Positions 32,113 to 41,585 of a stretch of DNA of 64,000 bases are shown here, piece after piece. How positions within the stretch are numbered: position 1 is the first letter of the stretch; each line of letters begins with the position of its first letter. Origin of the DNA: Mariniflexile fucanivorans (GTDB taxonomy: Bacteria > Bacteroidota > Bacteroidia > Flavobacteriales > Flavobacteriaceae). The stretch covers positions 124,001 through 188,000 of the forward strand of contig NZ_SLUP01000006.1 of NCBI RefSeq assembly GCF_004341235.1, written 5' to 3'. The notes under the pieces were generated by a model. The model saw only the letters and a list, made by a program, of their open reading frames with translations, had not been told where the DNA came from and searched no databases. A program made the position numbers and the translations under genes.

Positions 32113-34218
32113 TTAATTCTGATTTGCTAATTGGTTTTGAACATTTGCCGGCACCGGTTCATAACACGAAAATTTTGAGTTAAATGTGGCTTTTCCTTGT
32201 GTGATACTGCGTAAATCGCTGGAATATCCAAACAATTCTGCCACCGGTATTTGGCATTTTAAAATCTGGCAGTTATCGCCTGTTTCAAAGCCTTGGATTA
32301 TGGAACGTCTGGATTGTAAATCGGTCATCACATTACCCACCATATCTTCAGGAACTTTTACAACAACCTCATTTATAGGTTCTAATAATTTGGGGCTGGC
32401 ATTTAAAAAGGCTTGTTTAAAGGCATGTGCTGCCGCTATTTTAAATGAAATATCGTTGGAATCTACCGCGTGCATTTTACCATCGTACACCATAATGCGC
32501 ACATCGCGTATATACGAATTGGTTAAGGGACCAGCTTCCATAACTTCTAAAACTCCTTTTAGTACGCTTGGTAAATACCGGGCATCAATAACGCCGCCTA
32601 CAATACAATTGTAGAACACTAAAGTGCCACCCCAATCTAAATCTACAACCTCTTTACCCCGAATATTGAATCCTTCTGGTTCTGGCATGCCCTCAAACCA
32701 AGGTTCTATCTTTATATGAACTTCGGCAAACTGACCAGCACCTCCCGATTGTTTTTTATGCCTGTAACTCGCTGTAGATGCTTTTTGAATGGTTTCCCTG
32801 TAAGGTGTTTTTGGTTTTTCGAATGTGGCTTCTACACCATACACGTTTTTTAAGGTCCAATCGATGGTTGCTAAGTGCAATTCGCCTTGGCATCCTAATA
32901 ATTGTTCTTTGGTTTCTTTTGAAAATGAAACCACTACCGTTGGATCTTGACTGTGAATTTTCTTTAAAGCTTCACTTAATTTCTCATCTTCTTTTGATGA
33001 AGCGGTGCTTACAGCTTTTGTAATTCTAGGTTCTGGATAATTAATAACCTTTAATGTGATTTGCTCTTTTCCGCTGTAAAGCGTATCATTAGTTTCGGTA
33101 TATTTTAATTTTAAAGTAGCGCCAATATCGCCCACAGCCAATTTATTAACGGGATTTCTATCTTTTCCATCCATAATAAACAATTGGTTCATGGTTTCTA
33201 TTTCGCCCGTTCTGGAGTTGGTGAGTTTATCGTTCACATTCAATTCACCAGATTTCACTTTAAAAAATGTTATTTGCCCTAAATTGGCCTGGTACAAAGT
33301 TTTAAACACAAATAAGGAAGTAGGCTCCTCTTTTTTAGGGTAAAGCTCCTGCCCTTCCAGTGAAAGTTCTGGTTTTAAGTCGGCTGCAGCAGGCGCTAAA
33401 TTATCAATAAAGCCCATAAGTCTGCCCGTACCCATATCATTTAAAGCAGAAATACAAAACACCGGAAACAACTCGTGATTTAACATACCAGCTTTAATGC
33501 CTTTGCGCATTTCATCTTCATTAAGAGTGCCTTTTTCGAAAAACAATTCTAGTAATTCATCATCGTTTTCAGCCGCTTTCTCTACTAATTCGTTGTGTAA
33601 TTTGTTGGCAAGTTCTGCGTGTTCTTTCGGAATTGGTAATTTTTCTGGTTTTCCGCCTTCGGGTTTAAACTTGTAGAGTTTCATTTTAAGAACATCTACA
33701 ATGCCTTGAGCACCATCAATTTTTACGGGAAACTGAATTTTAACAGCGTGATTACTCACTAAATTATTAATGCTTTTATAACTTTCATCAAACTTTAAAT
33801 TAAGATGGTCTATATGATTGATTACAAACAGGGATGCTTTTCTGTATTTATCAATATAATTCCAGATAATTTCAGTGCCAACTTCAACACCTTGTCTGCC
33901 GTTAACCACAGTAACTACGGTATCGGCAACATTTATAGAAGAAATAATTTCACCTATAAAATCGTCTAAACCCGGTGTGTCTATAATGTTTATTTTATAA
34001 TTACGCCACTCGGTGTGTAACGGAGTGGCGTAAACGGAGGTGCCTCTTTCATGTTCTATGTCTTGGTAATCTGAAACGGTATTTTGGTTTTCCACCGTGC
34101 CTCGTCTGTTAATTAATCCAGCTTCAAATAACATGGTTTCAGACATGGTTGTTTTTCCGCTGTGGTGAGCACCTACCAAAACAATATTTTTGATATGCTT
34201 TTCGTCAAATTCTTTCAT
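32113..34218 (-). CDS. Elongation factor G paralogue (EF-G2-like GTPase)
   Basis: The 701-residue protein has all EF-G domains. The G domain has P-loop GAHHSGKT (16-23), the switch/G3 motif DTPGLDDF (80-87) and G4 as NHID (134-137). Domain II follows, then domains III-V with SGGAGQFAEVHI in domain IV and a C-terminal EPVPANV. It differs from housekeeping FusA in its loop sequences and stands apart from the str operon, as do the second EF-G copies of many Bacteroidetes. These may act in ribosome recycling or stress; the actual role is not shown. The canonical NKxD G4 motif is NHID here. Confidence 0.8.
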   Translation of the reverse strand: MKEFDEKHIKNIVLVGAHHSGKTTMSETMLFEAGLINRRGTVENQNTVSDYQDIEHERGTSVYATPLHTEWRNYKINIIDTPGLDDFIGEIISSINVADTVVTVVNGRQGVEVGTEIIWNYIDKYRKASLFVINHIDHLNLKFDESYKSINNLVSNHAVKIQFPVKIDGAQGIVDVLKMKLYKFKPEGGKPEKLPIPKEHAELANKLHNELVEKAAENDDELLELFFEKGTLNEDEMRKGIKAGMLNHELFPVFCISALNDMGTGRLMGFIDNLAPAAADLKPELSLEGQELYPKKEEPTSLFVFKTLYQANLGQITFFKVKSGELNVNDKLTNSRTGEIETMNQLFIMDGKDRNPVNKLAVGDIGATLKLKYTETNDTLYSGKEQITLKVINYPEPRITKAVSTASSKEDEKLSEALKKIHSQDPTVVVSFSKETKEQLLGCQGELHLATIDWTLKNVYGVEATFEKPKTPYRETIQKASTASYRHKKQSGGAGQFAEVHIKIEPWFEGMPEPEGFNIRGKEVVDLDWGGTLVFYNCIVGGVIDARYLPSVLKGVLEVMEAGPLTNSYIRDVRIMVYDGKMHAVDSNDISFKIAAAHAFKQAFLNASPKLLEPINEVVVKVPEDMVGNVMTDLQSRRSIIQGFETGDNCQILKCQIPVAELFGYSSDLRSITQGKATFNSKFSCYEPVPANVQNQLANQN

Positions 34219-34355
34219 TGGTTTATAGTTTAGTGGTTCAAAAAACTAAAGCTACTACCTATCATTGAGAAAAAAAATGATTAAAGTCATCTAAATACAT
34301 ACAATTGTGATAATAAAAAATTGTTAAACTTTAATTAATTATCACTTTTAAATTA

Positions 34356-34384
34356 TTGATACCTTTTTGTAAGGCTTATATTTG
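34356..34384 (+). promoter_or_regulatory. Bacteroidetes-type promoter of the DedA-like gene
   Basis: TTG (34356-34358) is separated by 18 bp from TATATTTG (34377-34384), a near-perfect TTG-n19-TAnnTTTG promoter. Transcription would begin near 34391, leaving a very short leader before either of the possible starts (34401 or 34416). Confidence 0.75.
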
Positions 34385-34400
34385 CATTCTTAATAATTGA

Positions 34401-35033
34401 ATGCCGTATTTTATAATGAAACCCAAGTCTAAAACTAAAACAGAAAAAAAGCGTTGGAAGCTTTTGCACCAGTATTATAGCTATACGGGTTTTTATAGTT
34501 TTGTTTGGCAAGCCATAAAAAAAGCGATACCATTAATTGCGTTAATTGTAATTGCTGTTTATGTGGTGAATCATTTTTATGATATCAACCAAGCTTTGGT
34601 GCATATTACAGAAGTACTTCCAGCTTATGGTGTATTGGCTTTTTTCTTTGCCTCTGAAACGCTTTTAGGTTTAGTACCGCCCGAAATATTTATTGCCTGG
34701 GCAGGAAAAATGAATTACCCTTGGCTGTATTTAGCCGGTTTAGCGTTTCTATCGTATTTTGGTGGTTTGCTATCTTATTACATTGGGCATGTTATTACAA
34801 AAATCCCTAAAGTGCACACCTATTTAGAAGTTAAAATGGCTAAACAGCTAAAAAACTCTAGAAAATGGGGCGGTTTCCTTATTGTAGTTGGTGCGCTGTT
34901 GCCACTACCCTTTTCAATTTCATGTATGGCCGCTGGTATTATACAATTTCCGTTTAAAAACGTAATTTTGTATGGTTCATTGCGTTTTATCCGATTCTTA
35001 ATTTACGGATTGGTAATATTTCATGTATTTTAG
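34401..35033 (+). CDS. DedA/VTT-family membrane protein
   Basis: The 210-residue protein has an initial basic segment, then about five hydrophobic helices. The VTT-domain features include the LLGLVPPEIFIAWAG loop and GGFLIVVGALLPLPFSISCMAAG, which contains the conserved Gly/Pro of the family. Related proteins act in lipid transport or flipping and envelope integrity. A second Met at 34416 is an alternative start, giving a slightly longer 5' leader. It heads a cluster with the DUF3817 and MscS genes. Confidence 0.7.
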   Translation: MPYFIMKPKSKTKTEKKRWKLLHQYYSYTGFYSFVWQAIKKAIPLIALIVIAVYVVNHFYDINQALVHITEVLPAYGVLAFFFASETLLGLVPPEIFIAWAGKMNYPWLYLAGLAFLSYFGGLLSYYIGHVITKIPKVHTYLEVKMAKQLKNSRKWGGFLIVVGALLPLPFSISCMAAGIIQFPFKNVILYGSLRFIRFLIYGLVIFHVF

Positions 35034-35097
35034 ATAATTTATAAAGCTTATTAGCATTAACCCATATGCAGTTTTTTCTGCATTTAAATTTTATTTT

Positions 35098-35394
35098 ATG
35101 TTTTCATTTTTAAATATTTTTAGAATTACAGCGCTTTTAGAAGGTGTGTCTTATATTTTATTACTCTTTATTGCAACACCTATTAAATATATATTGCACG
35201 ACCCACAGTATGTAAAACTTTTGGGTATGCCACATGGTATTTTGTTTATTGGATACGTTATTATGGCGTTTATGCTAAAAAAAGAATTGAACTGGAACAC
35301 GAAACAGTTTAGTGAAATACTATTGGCTTCTATTATTCCGTTCGGTACGTTTTACATAGATAAAAAGTATTTAAAGCCATTAAGAAATGGATGA
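35098..35394 (+). CDS. DUF3817 small membrane protein
   Basis: The 98-residue protein has three hydrophobic segments and the family motifs FRITALLEGVSYILLL at the N-terminus and PHGILFIGYVIM near the middle. These DUF3817 proteins are found as single-domain membrane proteins of unknown function. Its last codons overlap the MscS gene by 8 bp, so the two are translationally coupled. Confidence 0.8.
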   Translation: MFSFLNIFRITALLEGVSYILLLFIATPIKYILHDPQYVKLLGMPHGILFIGYVIMAFMLKKELNWNTKQFSEILLASIIPFGTFYIDKKYLKPLRNG

Positions 35395-36628
35395 ATTAAA
35401 ACATTTTATATACGACCACCTTATCAGTATTGGTACTAACGAAACGACTGCAGTTTATTTAAATATGCTCGGCTTGTTATTAGCCTTACTTATCATTATT
35501 TTCATTATCGATTTTATTATTAGAAAGCTGTTAATTGGTGTGTTTGCTCAATTTGCATCAAAGTCTAAAACAAATTTTGATGATTTAATGGTGAAAAATA
35601 AAGTGCCTAGAAACATTGCACATATTACACCATTATTGGTTGCTTTAGAATTTATATCGGATGTTTTTTATGATTTCCCGGATTTTGAAATAGTTGTAGA
35701 ACGTGGATTGAAAGTATTTGCTATTATACTCACCTTGTGGATTGTACGTAGCATATTACATACACTTAAAGATTATTTTAAAACCTTACCAAACTTAAAA
35801 GATAAGCCCATAGACAGTTACATCCAGGTATTCATGATTTTTGCATGGGTAGTGGGTATATTTTCGGCTATTGCACTTATTACACGTACACCATTTATAC
35901 ATTTTATAACAGGTTTGGGAGCTGCTTCGGCGGTTATTATCTTAATATTTAAAGATACTATTATGGGCTTTGTAGCCAGTATTCAAGTATCTATAAACGA
36001 TATGGTGCGTATTGGCGATTGGATCACGTTTCAAAAATATGGTGCAGATGGTGATGTGATTGAAATTAACTTAGCCACTGTAAAAGTTCAAAATTTCGAT
36101 AAAACCATTACAACCATACCAACGTACGCTCTTATTTCAGATTCCTTTCAAAATTGGCGTGGTATGACGAATTCTGATGGTAGACGTATAAAACGTGCTT
36201 TATACATAAAACAAAGTGGCGTTAAATATCTTTCAAAAGAAGATGTAGAAGATTTGAAGAACATTCAATTAATAACTTCTTATTTGGATACAAGACAAAC
36301 CGATATTAGTAACTATAACGAAGCTAATCAAATTAATAAAGAATTATTATTGAACGGGAGAAACCTGACTAATTTAGGTGTTTTTAGAAAATATATCGAT
36401 TCTTATTTAAAACATCATTCTGCCATCAATAAAGACATGATGATTATGGCGCGGCAATTGGCACCAACTACACAAGGCATCCCTTTAGAAATTTATGCAT
36501 TTAGTAGTGATAAACGTTGGGAAAACTATGAGTATATCATGTCCGATATCTTCGATCATTTAATAGCAGCACTCCCCTATTTTGATTTGGAGGTTTTTGA
36601 GTTGCCTAGTAACACTAATTTTATTTAA
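35387..36628 (+). CDS. Mechanosensitive ion channel, MscS family
   Basis: The 413-residue protein has five or so transmembrane helices, the last of which (ITGLGAASAVIILIFKDTIMGFVASIQVS) is the Gly/Ala-rich pore helix TM3. A beta domain follows, with MVRIGDWITFQKYGADGDVIEINLATVKVQNFD, characteristic of the upper cytoplasmic vestibule of MscS. The C-terminal extension of about 150 residues is longer than in MscS. It would release solutes on hypo-osmotic shock. It overlaps the DUF3817 gene. Confidence 0.85.
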   Translation: MDELKHFIYDHLISIGTNETTAVYLNMLGLLLALLIIIFIIDFIIRKLLIGVFAQFASKSKTNFDDLMVKNKVPRNIAHITPLLVALEFISDVFYDFPDFEIVVERGLKVFAIILTLWIVRSILHTLKDYFKTLPNLKDKPIDSYIQVFMIFAWVVGIFSAIALITRTPFIHFITGLGAASAVIILIFKDTIMGFVASIQVSINDMVRIGDWITFQKYGADGDVIEINLATVKVQNFDKTITTIPTYALISDSFQNWRGMTNSDGRRIKRALYIKQSGVKYLSKEDVEDLKNIQLITSYLDTRQTDISNYNEANQINKELLLNGRNLTNLGVFRKYIDSYLKHHSAINKDMMIMARQLAPTTQGIPLEIYAFSSDKRWENYEYIMSDIFDHLIAALPYFDLEVFELPSNTNFI

Positions 36629-36736
36629 TAAAACAACTACAATTCCATGAAACGTTTAAAAAACAGTTGAAATATAAAAAATCAGATTAAACAACATTTT
36701 TTAACGTTTAAAAGTTTTTAATGTCAGAAAAAGAAA

Positions 36737-36744
36737 TATTTTTG
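36737..36744 (+). promoter_or_regulatory. Candidate -7 box of the SprB-repeat gene
   Basis: TATTTTTG fits the Bacteroidetes TAnnTTTG -7 consensus and lies 37 bp before the start at 36782. A TTT rather than TTG is found 19 bp upstream, so the -33 box is imperfect. Confidence 0.45.
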
Positions 36745-36781
36745 AGGCCTAATAATTTAACCCACAAAAAACAATCTTTTT

Positions 36782-39466
36782 ATGAAACAGAAAATTACTT
36801 TAATTTATTTTGCTTTTCTATTCCTAATTTCAGTAAAAGGAATATCACAAACCACTTATGATTTTACAACAAATGCCTCTTTGTCTGGTTCCTTTTGGCT
36901 TACTCAAGCAGATGTAACTATAGGAGGCGTTGCATACAGAATGACTTCAGGAGGAAATGGGGGCTTTAGCAATGTATCTTCCGGAGGTGCTTCAAATAGT
37001 AAATGCCTTAGAAAAGATGGTGCTGGAGGCGATTCATTTTCCTTGCAGAGAGTAGATGGTCAACCGTTTCAATTCTATGGAATTTGGATAAGCCATCAAA
37101 GTATGAATAGTTATTCTGCATTTTATACTTTACCACCTTGGTATTCCTTAACAGCAGGCACTTATACGTATCAAGACATGACACCAATGGTTGGTGGAAC
37201 TGGAAATACAGAATTTACCTCGTCTTCAACATCAATTTCTTCTGGTGCAGGAGGAGTTACAGTAACTTCGGTTAATATTTCTTTCCAAGCAATTTTATAT
37301 TATTTAATTGACAATATAGTTATTGATAATAATCCATTTAGTGCAACTACGTCAAAAACCAACGTGTCCTGTAATGGAGGTTCTAATGGTTCAGCAACGG
37401 TTACAGCTTCTGGTGGCTCTGGTGGTTATACATATTCATGGTCTCCTTCTGGTGGAACTGGTGCTACTGCATCTGGTCTAACTGCTGGAAGTTATACTTG
37501 TACCATAACAGATTCTAATAGTGCTGTTATTTCTAAATCGGTTACAGTAACTCAACCTTCTGTTTTATCATTAACTCCCGCTTCTCAAACAAATATTGCT
37601 TGCTTTGGCGGAGCTACTGGTGCTGCAACTGTTAACGCTGCTACGGGAGGAACTGGTGCTAAGACTTATAATTGGACACCTGGCAACCCAGTAGGTGACG
37701 GAACAACTTCTGTTACTGGATTAACTGCTGGAACATGGACGTGTACCGTAACGGATGCTAATGGTTGTACAACAACTCAATCTTTTACAGTAACGCAACC
37801 TTCTGCTTTAGTGGCAACTGCTAGTTCACAAACAAATTTAGCATGTAATGGTGGTTCTGATGGTTCTGCCACTGTAAGTGCTTCTGGAGGAACTCCTTCT
37901 TACACTTATTCTTGGGCTCCATCAGGTGGAACTGGAGCAACGGCTTCTGGCCTTTCTGCTGGTACTTATACTGTAACAGTAACAGATGCTAACGGATGTA
38001 TAGCAACAAGAAGTTTTACAATTACGCAACCTACAGCTTTAGTGGCAACTGCTAGTTCACAAACAAATTTATCATGTAATGGTGGTTCTGATGGTTCTGC
38101 CACTGTAAGTGCTTCTGGAGGAATTCCTTCATACACTTATTCTTGGGCTCCATCAGGTGGAACTGGAGCAATGGCTTCTGGCCTTTCTGCCGGCACTTAT
38201 ACTGTAACAGTAACAGATGCTAATGGATGTATAGCAACAAGAAGTTTTACAATTACACAACCTACAGCTTTAATGGCTTCAATTACTTCGCAAACAAATA
38301 TTACTTGTAATGGAGGTGCTACTGGTGCTGCTTCAGTTGCTGCAACTGGAGGAACAGCTCCTTATACTTATTTATGGAGTAATGGTGCTACTACGGCATC
38401 AATTTCTGGAGTAGATGCTGGAATTTATAATGTAACAGTTACTGATGCTAATGGATGTACAGATACAGCTTCAGCAACTATTTCAACAGATACAACTATA
38501 GCTCCTACAGTTGATTCTATAACAGTTAAATTTACTGGTTATTGTGGAGAAATCGGCATAAGTGGTTTTTATAATTATACTGGTTTGTTAAATGGCAAAA
38601 ATAGTTACTATATGCCGTTCGATTCAGGAGAAGGCCTTACTTCGATTCAAATTTCTTTTGATGGCACAAAATGGGTTATGTATGTAGATAATAACTTAAA
38701 CTTCACTGGGTTTGAAAATGAAATAGTTACAACAAGTTTAACACCTCCATTAACAGGATGGACTCCAACTGAATGTGAAAATGGAACAATGGTTATACAA
38801 TTTGGTGTTAATCTTTGTGCAGGATCAACAGTTAATGATTTATCAAATGTAACAACTGGAAGCAATTTACAATTTTACAATGCTTCAACAGGTGGTTCTC
38901 CTTTAAGTGATAACGATTTACTTACAAATGGAAATTATTATGTATCTAATACTGAAAATGGTTGTGAAAGTGACAGAATAATGTTTGAGGTAAGTGTTGC
39001 TGGAATAATAAATAATACTGTAAGTCAAAATGCAGCCGTATTAACAGCAGATCAAACAGGTGTATCTTACCAATGGTATGAGTGTCCAAATACTTTATTG
39101 ACTGGGGAAATAAGTCAAAATTTCACAGCAACTACAAATGGTGATTATAAAGTTATAATTACCAACGGATTTTGTTCGGTAGAATCAGCATGTGTTACCG
39201 TATCTTCATTAAGTACTGATACTTTTGAAAACAAATCAAAGTTTACAATGTATCCTAACCCTAGTAATAGAAATGTAAACATAAAATCTAGCCTAGGGGG
39301 AGACTTTCAAATTATTAATCAACTAGGACAAACAGTAAAAACATTTAAAGCAAATGCTAATATTGAAGCAACTGTTTATGTAGGAGATTTGAGTGAAGGC
39401 ATGTATTTTGTAAAAGCTACAAATAGTACAAAAGTATCTTCCCATAAATTAATCATTAAAAAATAA
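36782..39466 (+). CDS. Secreted adhesin with five SprB-type repeats and a T9SS C-terminal sorting domain
   Basis: The 894-residue protein begins with a signal peptide (about 1-23). After an N-terminal domain (about 24-190) there are five SprB-type repeats (about 190-570), each with CNGGS(D/N)[38 protein letters not shown] and TQP. Repeats 3 and 4 are nearly identical over 231 bp (about 37808-38270). A region with Cys-rich Ig-like parts follows, and the last 75 residues (MYPNPSNRN...GMYFVKA) are the type A T9SS sorting signal, directing export through the outer membrane and attachment to the surface. SprB itself is a gliding adhesin; this is a smaller relative whose ligand is unknown. Confidence 0.85.
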   Translation: MKQKITLIYFAFLFLISVKGISQTTYDFTTNASLSGSFWLTQADVTIGGVAYRMTSGGNGGFSNVSSGGASNSKCLRKDGAGGDSFSLQRVDGQPFQFYGIWISHQSMNSYSAFYTLPPWYSLTAGTYTYQDMTPMVGGTGNTEFTSSSTSISSGAGGVTVTSVNISFQAILYYLIDNIVIDNNPFSATTSKTNVSCNGGSNGSATVTASGGSGGYTYSWSPSGGTGATASGLTAGSYTCTITDSNSAVISKSVTVTQPSVLSLTPASQTNIACFGGATGAATVNAATGGTGAKTYNWTPGNPVGDGTTSVTGLTAGTWTCTVTDANGCTTTQSFTVTQPSALVATASSQTNLACNGGSDGSATVSASGGTPSYTYSWAPSGGTGATASGLSAGTYTVTVTDANGCIATRSFTITQPTALVATASSQTNLSCNGGSDGSATVSASGGIPSYTYSWAPSGGTGAMASGLSAGTYTVTVTDANGCIATRSFTITQPTALMASITSQTNITCNGGATGAASVAATGGTAPYTYLWSNGATTASISGVDAGIYNVTVTDANGCTDTASATISTDTTIAPTVDSITVKFTGYCGEIGISGFYNYTGLLNGKNSYYMPFDSGEGLTSIQISFDGTKWVMYVDNNLNFTGFENEIVTTSLTPPLTGWTPTECENGTMVIQFGVNLCAGSTVNDLSNVTTGSNLQFYNASTGGSPLSDNDLLTNGNYYVSNTENGCESDRIMFEVSVAGIINNTVSQNAAVLTADQTGVSYQWYECPNTLLTGEISQNFTATTNGDYKVIITNGFCSVESACVTVSSLSTDTFENKSKFTMYPNPSNRNVNIKSSLGGDFQIINQLGQTVKTFKANANIEATVYVGDLSEGMYFVKATNSTKVSSHKLIIKK
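37808..38270 (+). repeat. Near-identical 231-bp tandem duplication inside the SprB-repeat gene
   Basis: Two neighbouring copies start with GTGGCAACTGCTAGTTCAC at 37811 and 38042, giving an offset of 231 bp (77 codons). They differ at only a handful of positions, for example ACT to ATT and ACG to ATG. Recent duplication or gene conversion is the simplest explanation, and copy number may vary between strains. Confidence 0.8.
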
Positions 39467-39504
39467 AATCAATTTTTAGCAAAAAGAGACTTTATACTCT
39501 ATAA

Positions 39505-39539
39505 AAAAGCGTGAGTTCTATATTAGAACTCACGCTTTT
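39505..39539. terminator. Strong bidirectional terminator hairpin
   Basis: A perfect 15-bp stem (AAAAGCGTGAGTTCT at 39505-39519 with its complement at 39525-39539) and a 5-nt loop separate the convergent SprB-repeat and Hsp20 genes. A- and T-tracts at both ends fit termination from either strand. Confidence 0.85.
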
Positions 39540-39657
39540 ATTATAAATGCCGTAATCAAAATAATTTGCTAACACTCTAGTTCGATTTAGCAGTTTTTCG
39601 AGTTGCCTTGTTATTTAAGTTTCTTAACTTAAATAACAAACAATTAATTTTAAAATA

Positions 39658-40065
39658 TTATACGGTTTTTAATTTAAGTAAATCAATGCTTAAAATATGG
39701 TTTTTATAATCTACAAAAATTTCATTTTTCACAATATCACTTGGTAAACGAAATGTTTTTTTAAACAAAGCCGAAGCGTAACAATAAGTGTGTTTAAAAA
39801 CATTATTACCTACTTTTTCGGTTGAATCGGTTTTTTTAGATTTAGCTGTTGTAACTACCAAATCGTTATTAGGCGTCAAATAAAAATTAAAGTCATCTTT
39901 AACATAACCAGAAATTTCAAATTCTAAATGATAACCTTCTTTCGATTCTGTTAAACGGATGTCAGATGGATTCGTGTCTTTTCTGAAATTAGAATTATAC
40001 ATTCCATACCTATTAGCGCTTGAAGAAGAATTAAAACGCTGAGTTTTATCAATGTGAGGGTACAT
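39658..40065 (-). CDS. Small heat-shock protein, Hsp20 / alpha-crystallin family
   Basis: The 135-residue protein has a disordered N-terminus and an alpha-crystallin domain (about 35-130) with PSDIRLTESKEGYHLEFEISGYVKDDFNF, the strand-defining FKKTFRLPSDIV segment, and a short C-terminal tail. It lacks a clear IxI/V tail motif; the ending is LLKLKTV. It acts as an ATP-independent holdase for unfolding proteins. Small heat-shock genes in this phylum are often stress-induced; no operator is evident. Confidence 0.8.
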   Translation of the reverse strand: MYPHIDKTQRFNSSSSANRYGMYNSNFRKDTNPSDIRLTESKEGYHLEFEISGYVKDDFNFYLTPNNDLVVTTAKSKKTDSTEKVGNNVFKHTYCYASALFKKTFRLPSDIVKNEIFVDYKNHILSIDLLKLKTV

Positions 40066-40294
40066 AATATTAACTATTAAAAAATTAATTAGTAATCTAT
40101 AGAGAGAAATTAAAAACCTAAAGCAAAGCTTTAGTTACGGGTCTATTATTTGGGTAGGTTAGTTGACATGCTAAATATGCGAACCTTTTAAAGGTACGAA
40201 TTTAAAACGGATTTAAATGTTAAACAACTCATAAATTGGTCAGCTTTATTAAATAATTTTTAGTGAACGATCTAGAGCGTATGATAATGCCCAT

Positions 40295-40329
40295 AAAAAA
40301 AAGGATCCAGTACAATGACCGAATCCTTT
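40295..40329 (-). terminator. Terminator of the leu operon
   Basis: AAAGGAT (40300-40306) pairs with ATCCTTT (40323-40329); on the minus strand the stem is followed by a run of eight T (plus-strand A run near 40295-40302). It lies 28 bp after the leuB stop codon. Confidence 0.8.
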
Positions 40330-40357
40330 ATCTTAAAATATATTAGTTTGTTATGTA

Positions 40358-41416
40358 TTAGATATTTGCAGCTAACCAATCCCCTACTTCTTTCGTTCCA
40401 TATGCTTTTCCGCCATCGGCTAAATCTTCAGTAACAATACCTTCTGCCAATGCTTTGTTTACAGCGTCTCTAATTACTGCACCTTCTTCCTGCAAACCAA
40501 AAGCCATTTCAAACATCATAGCTGCCGATAAAACGGTTGCCATTGGGTTTGCTATATTTTTCCCTGTTGCTTGCGGGTACGATCCATGAATAGGTTCAAA
40601 CAATTGATTGTCCGTTCCAACAGATGCCGATGGCATTAACCCCATAGAACCAGAAATTACCGAAGCTTCATCTGTTAAAATATCACCAAATAAGTTTTCA
40701 GTGATTAAAACATCATAGCTATTTGGCCATTGTACCAAACGCATTGCTACAGCATCAACAAACTCATAAGAAACCGTTACTTCTGGGTAATCTTTTTCCA
40801 TAGCTTGCACCGTTTCTCTCCATAAACGAGAGGTTTCCAAAACGTTTGCCTTATCTACGCAACAAAGTTTTTTACCACGTGTCATGGCTAATTCAAAACC
40901 TTTTTTAGCCAAACGTTGTACTTCTTCTCTGGTATAAACACAGTTATCAAAAGCCGTCTCACCACCGTCTCTTCTACCTTTTTCGCCAAAATAGATACCA
41001 CCAGTTAATTCACGTAAAAACACCAAATCGGTGCCTTCAATACGCTCTCTTTTTAAAGGTGATTTTTCTAATAATGACGGAAATGTAAACGTTGGACGCA
41101 CATTGGCAAACAAGCCTAATTTTTTACGCATTTTAAGCAAACCTTGTTCTGGGCGCACAGGAGCAGAAGGATCGTTATCGTATTTTGGATGCCCAATAGC
41201 ACCAAACAACACAGCATCCGATGCTAAACAAATCTCGTGTGTAGCATCAGGGTAAGGCTCACCAACCGCATCAATAGCTGCAGCACCAGTTAAAGCTGGT
41301 TTCCAAGTTATTTCGTGTCCAAATTTTTTAGCAACGGCGTCGCTTACTTTAACTGCTTGTTCAATCACTTCAGGTCCAATGCCATCTCCGGCTAAAAGGG
41401 CTATGTTAAATTTCAT
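40358..41416 (-). CDS. leuB: 3-isopropylmalate dehydrogenase
   Basis: The 352-residue enzyme oxidatively decarboxylates 3-isopropylmalate to 2-ketoisocaproate with NAD+ in leucine synthesis. Visible motifs are LLAGDGIGPEV near the N-terminus, the substrate-binding FLRELTGGIYFGEKG, YEFVDAVAMRLV and the Mg-binding VISGSMGLMPSAS, and LFEPIHGS. Length is standard. It is the last gene of leuCDAB, separated from leuA by a 169-bp gap with a dispersed repeat at 41454-41533, and followed by the operon terminator. Confidence 0.95.
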   Translation of the reverse strand: MKFNIALLAGDGIGPEVIEQAVKVSDAVAKKFGHEITWKPALTGAAAIDAVGEPYPDATHEICLASDAVLFGAIGHPKYDNDPSAPVRPEQGLLKMRKKLGLFANVRPTFTFPSLLEKSPLKRERIEGTDLVFLRELTGGIYFGEKGRRDGGETAFDNCVYTREEVQRLAKKGFELAMTRGKKLCCVDKANVLETSRLWRETVQAMEKDYPEVTVSYEFVDAVAMRLVQWPNSYDVLITENLFGDILTDEASVISGSMGLMPSASVGTDNQLFEPIHGSYPQATGKNIANPMATVLSAAMMFEMAFGLQEEGAVIRDAVNKALAEGIVTEDLADGGKAYGTKEVGDWLAANI

Positions 41417-41453
41417 CTTTTATTTGTTTTAATCTTTAATTTGTATTTTTTTG

Positions 41454-41533
41454 GCGTTCCCCAAGGGTCGGGCTTTTCGTTGCAAGTCCTCGCTCGTACC
41501 TCGCTGTGGGCTTTTCACTGCAATCCCTAACGC
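41454..41533. repeat. Dispersed GC-rich intergenic repeat in the leuA-leuB gap
   Basis: The 80-bp unit contains two imperfect tandem GGGCTTTT(C/A) blocks (GGGCTTTTCGTTGCAAGTCC and GGGCTTTTCACTGCAATCCC) and ends CCCTAACGC. Read on the minus strand it opens GCGTTAGGGATTGCAGTG, the same opening as the element at 29921. Its base composition is clearly richer in GC than the surrounding spacers. Confidence 0.6.
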
Positions 41534-41585
41534 AAATCAGAACTAAAATTTGACTTCGCAATACGTAATTTCAAATTCGTAATTC

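Noticed and set aside
37354-38490. CRISPR-like array
   Set aside because: The repeats are long, in frame, protein-coding SprB units without short constant spacers.
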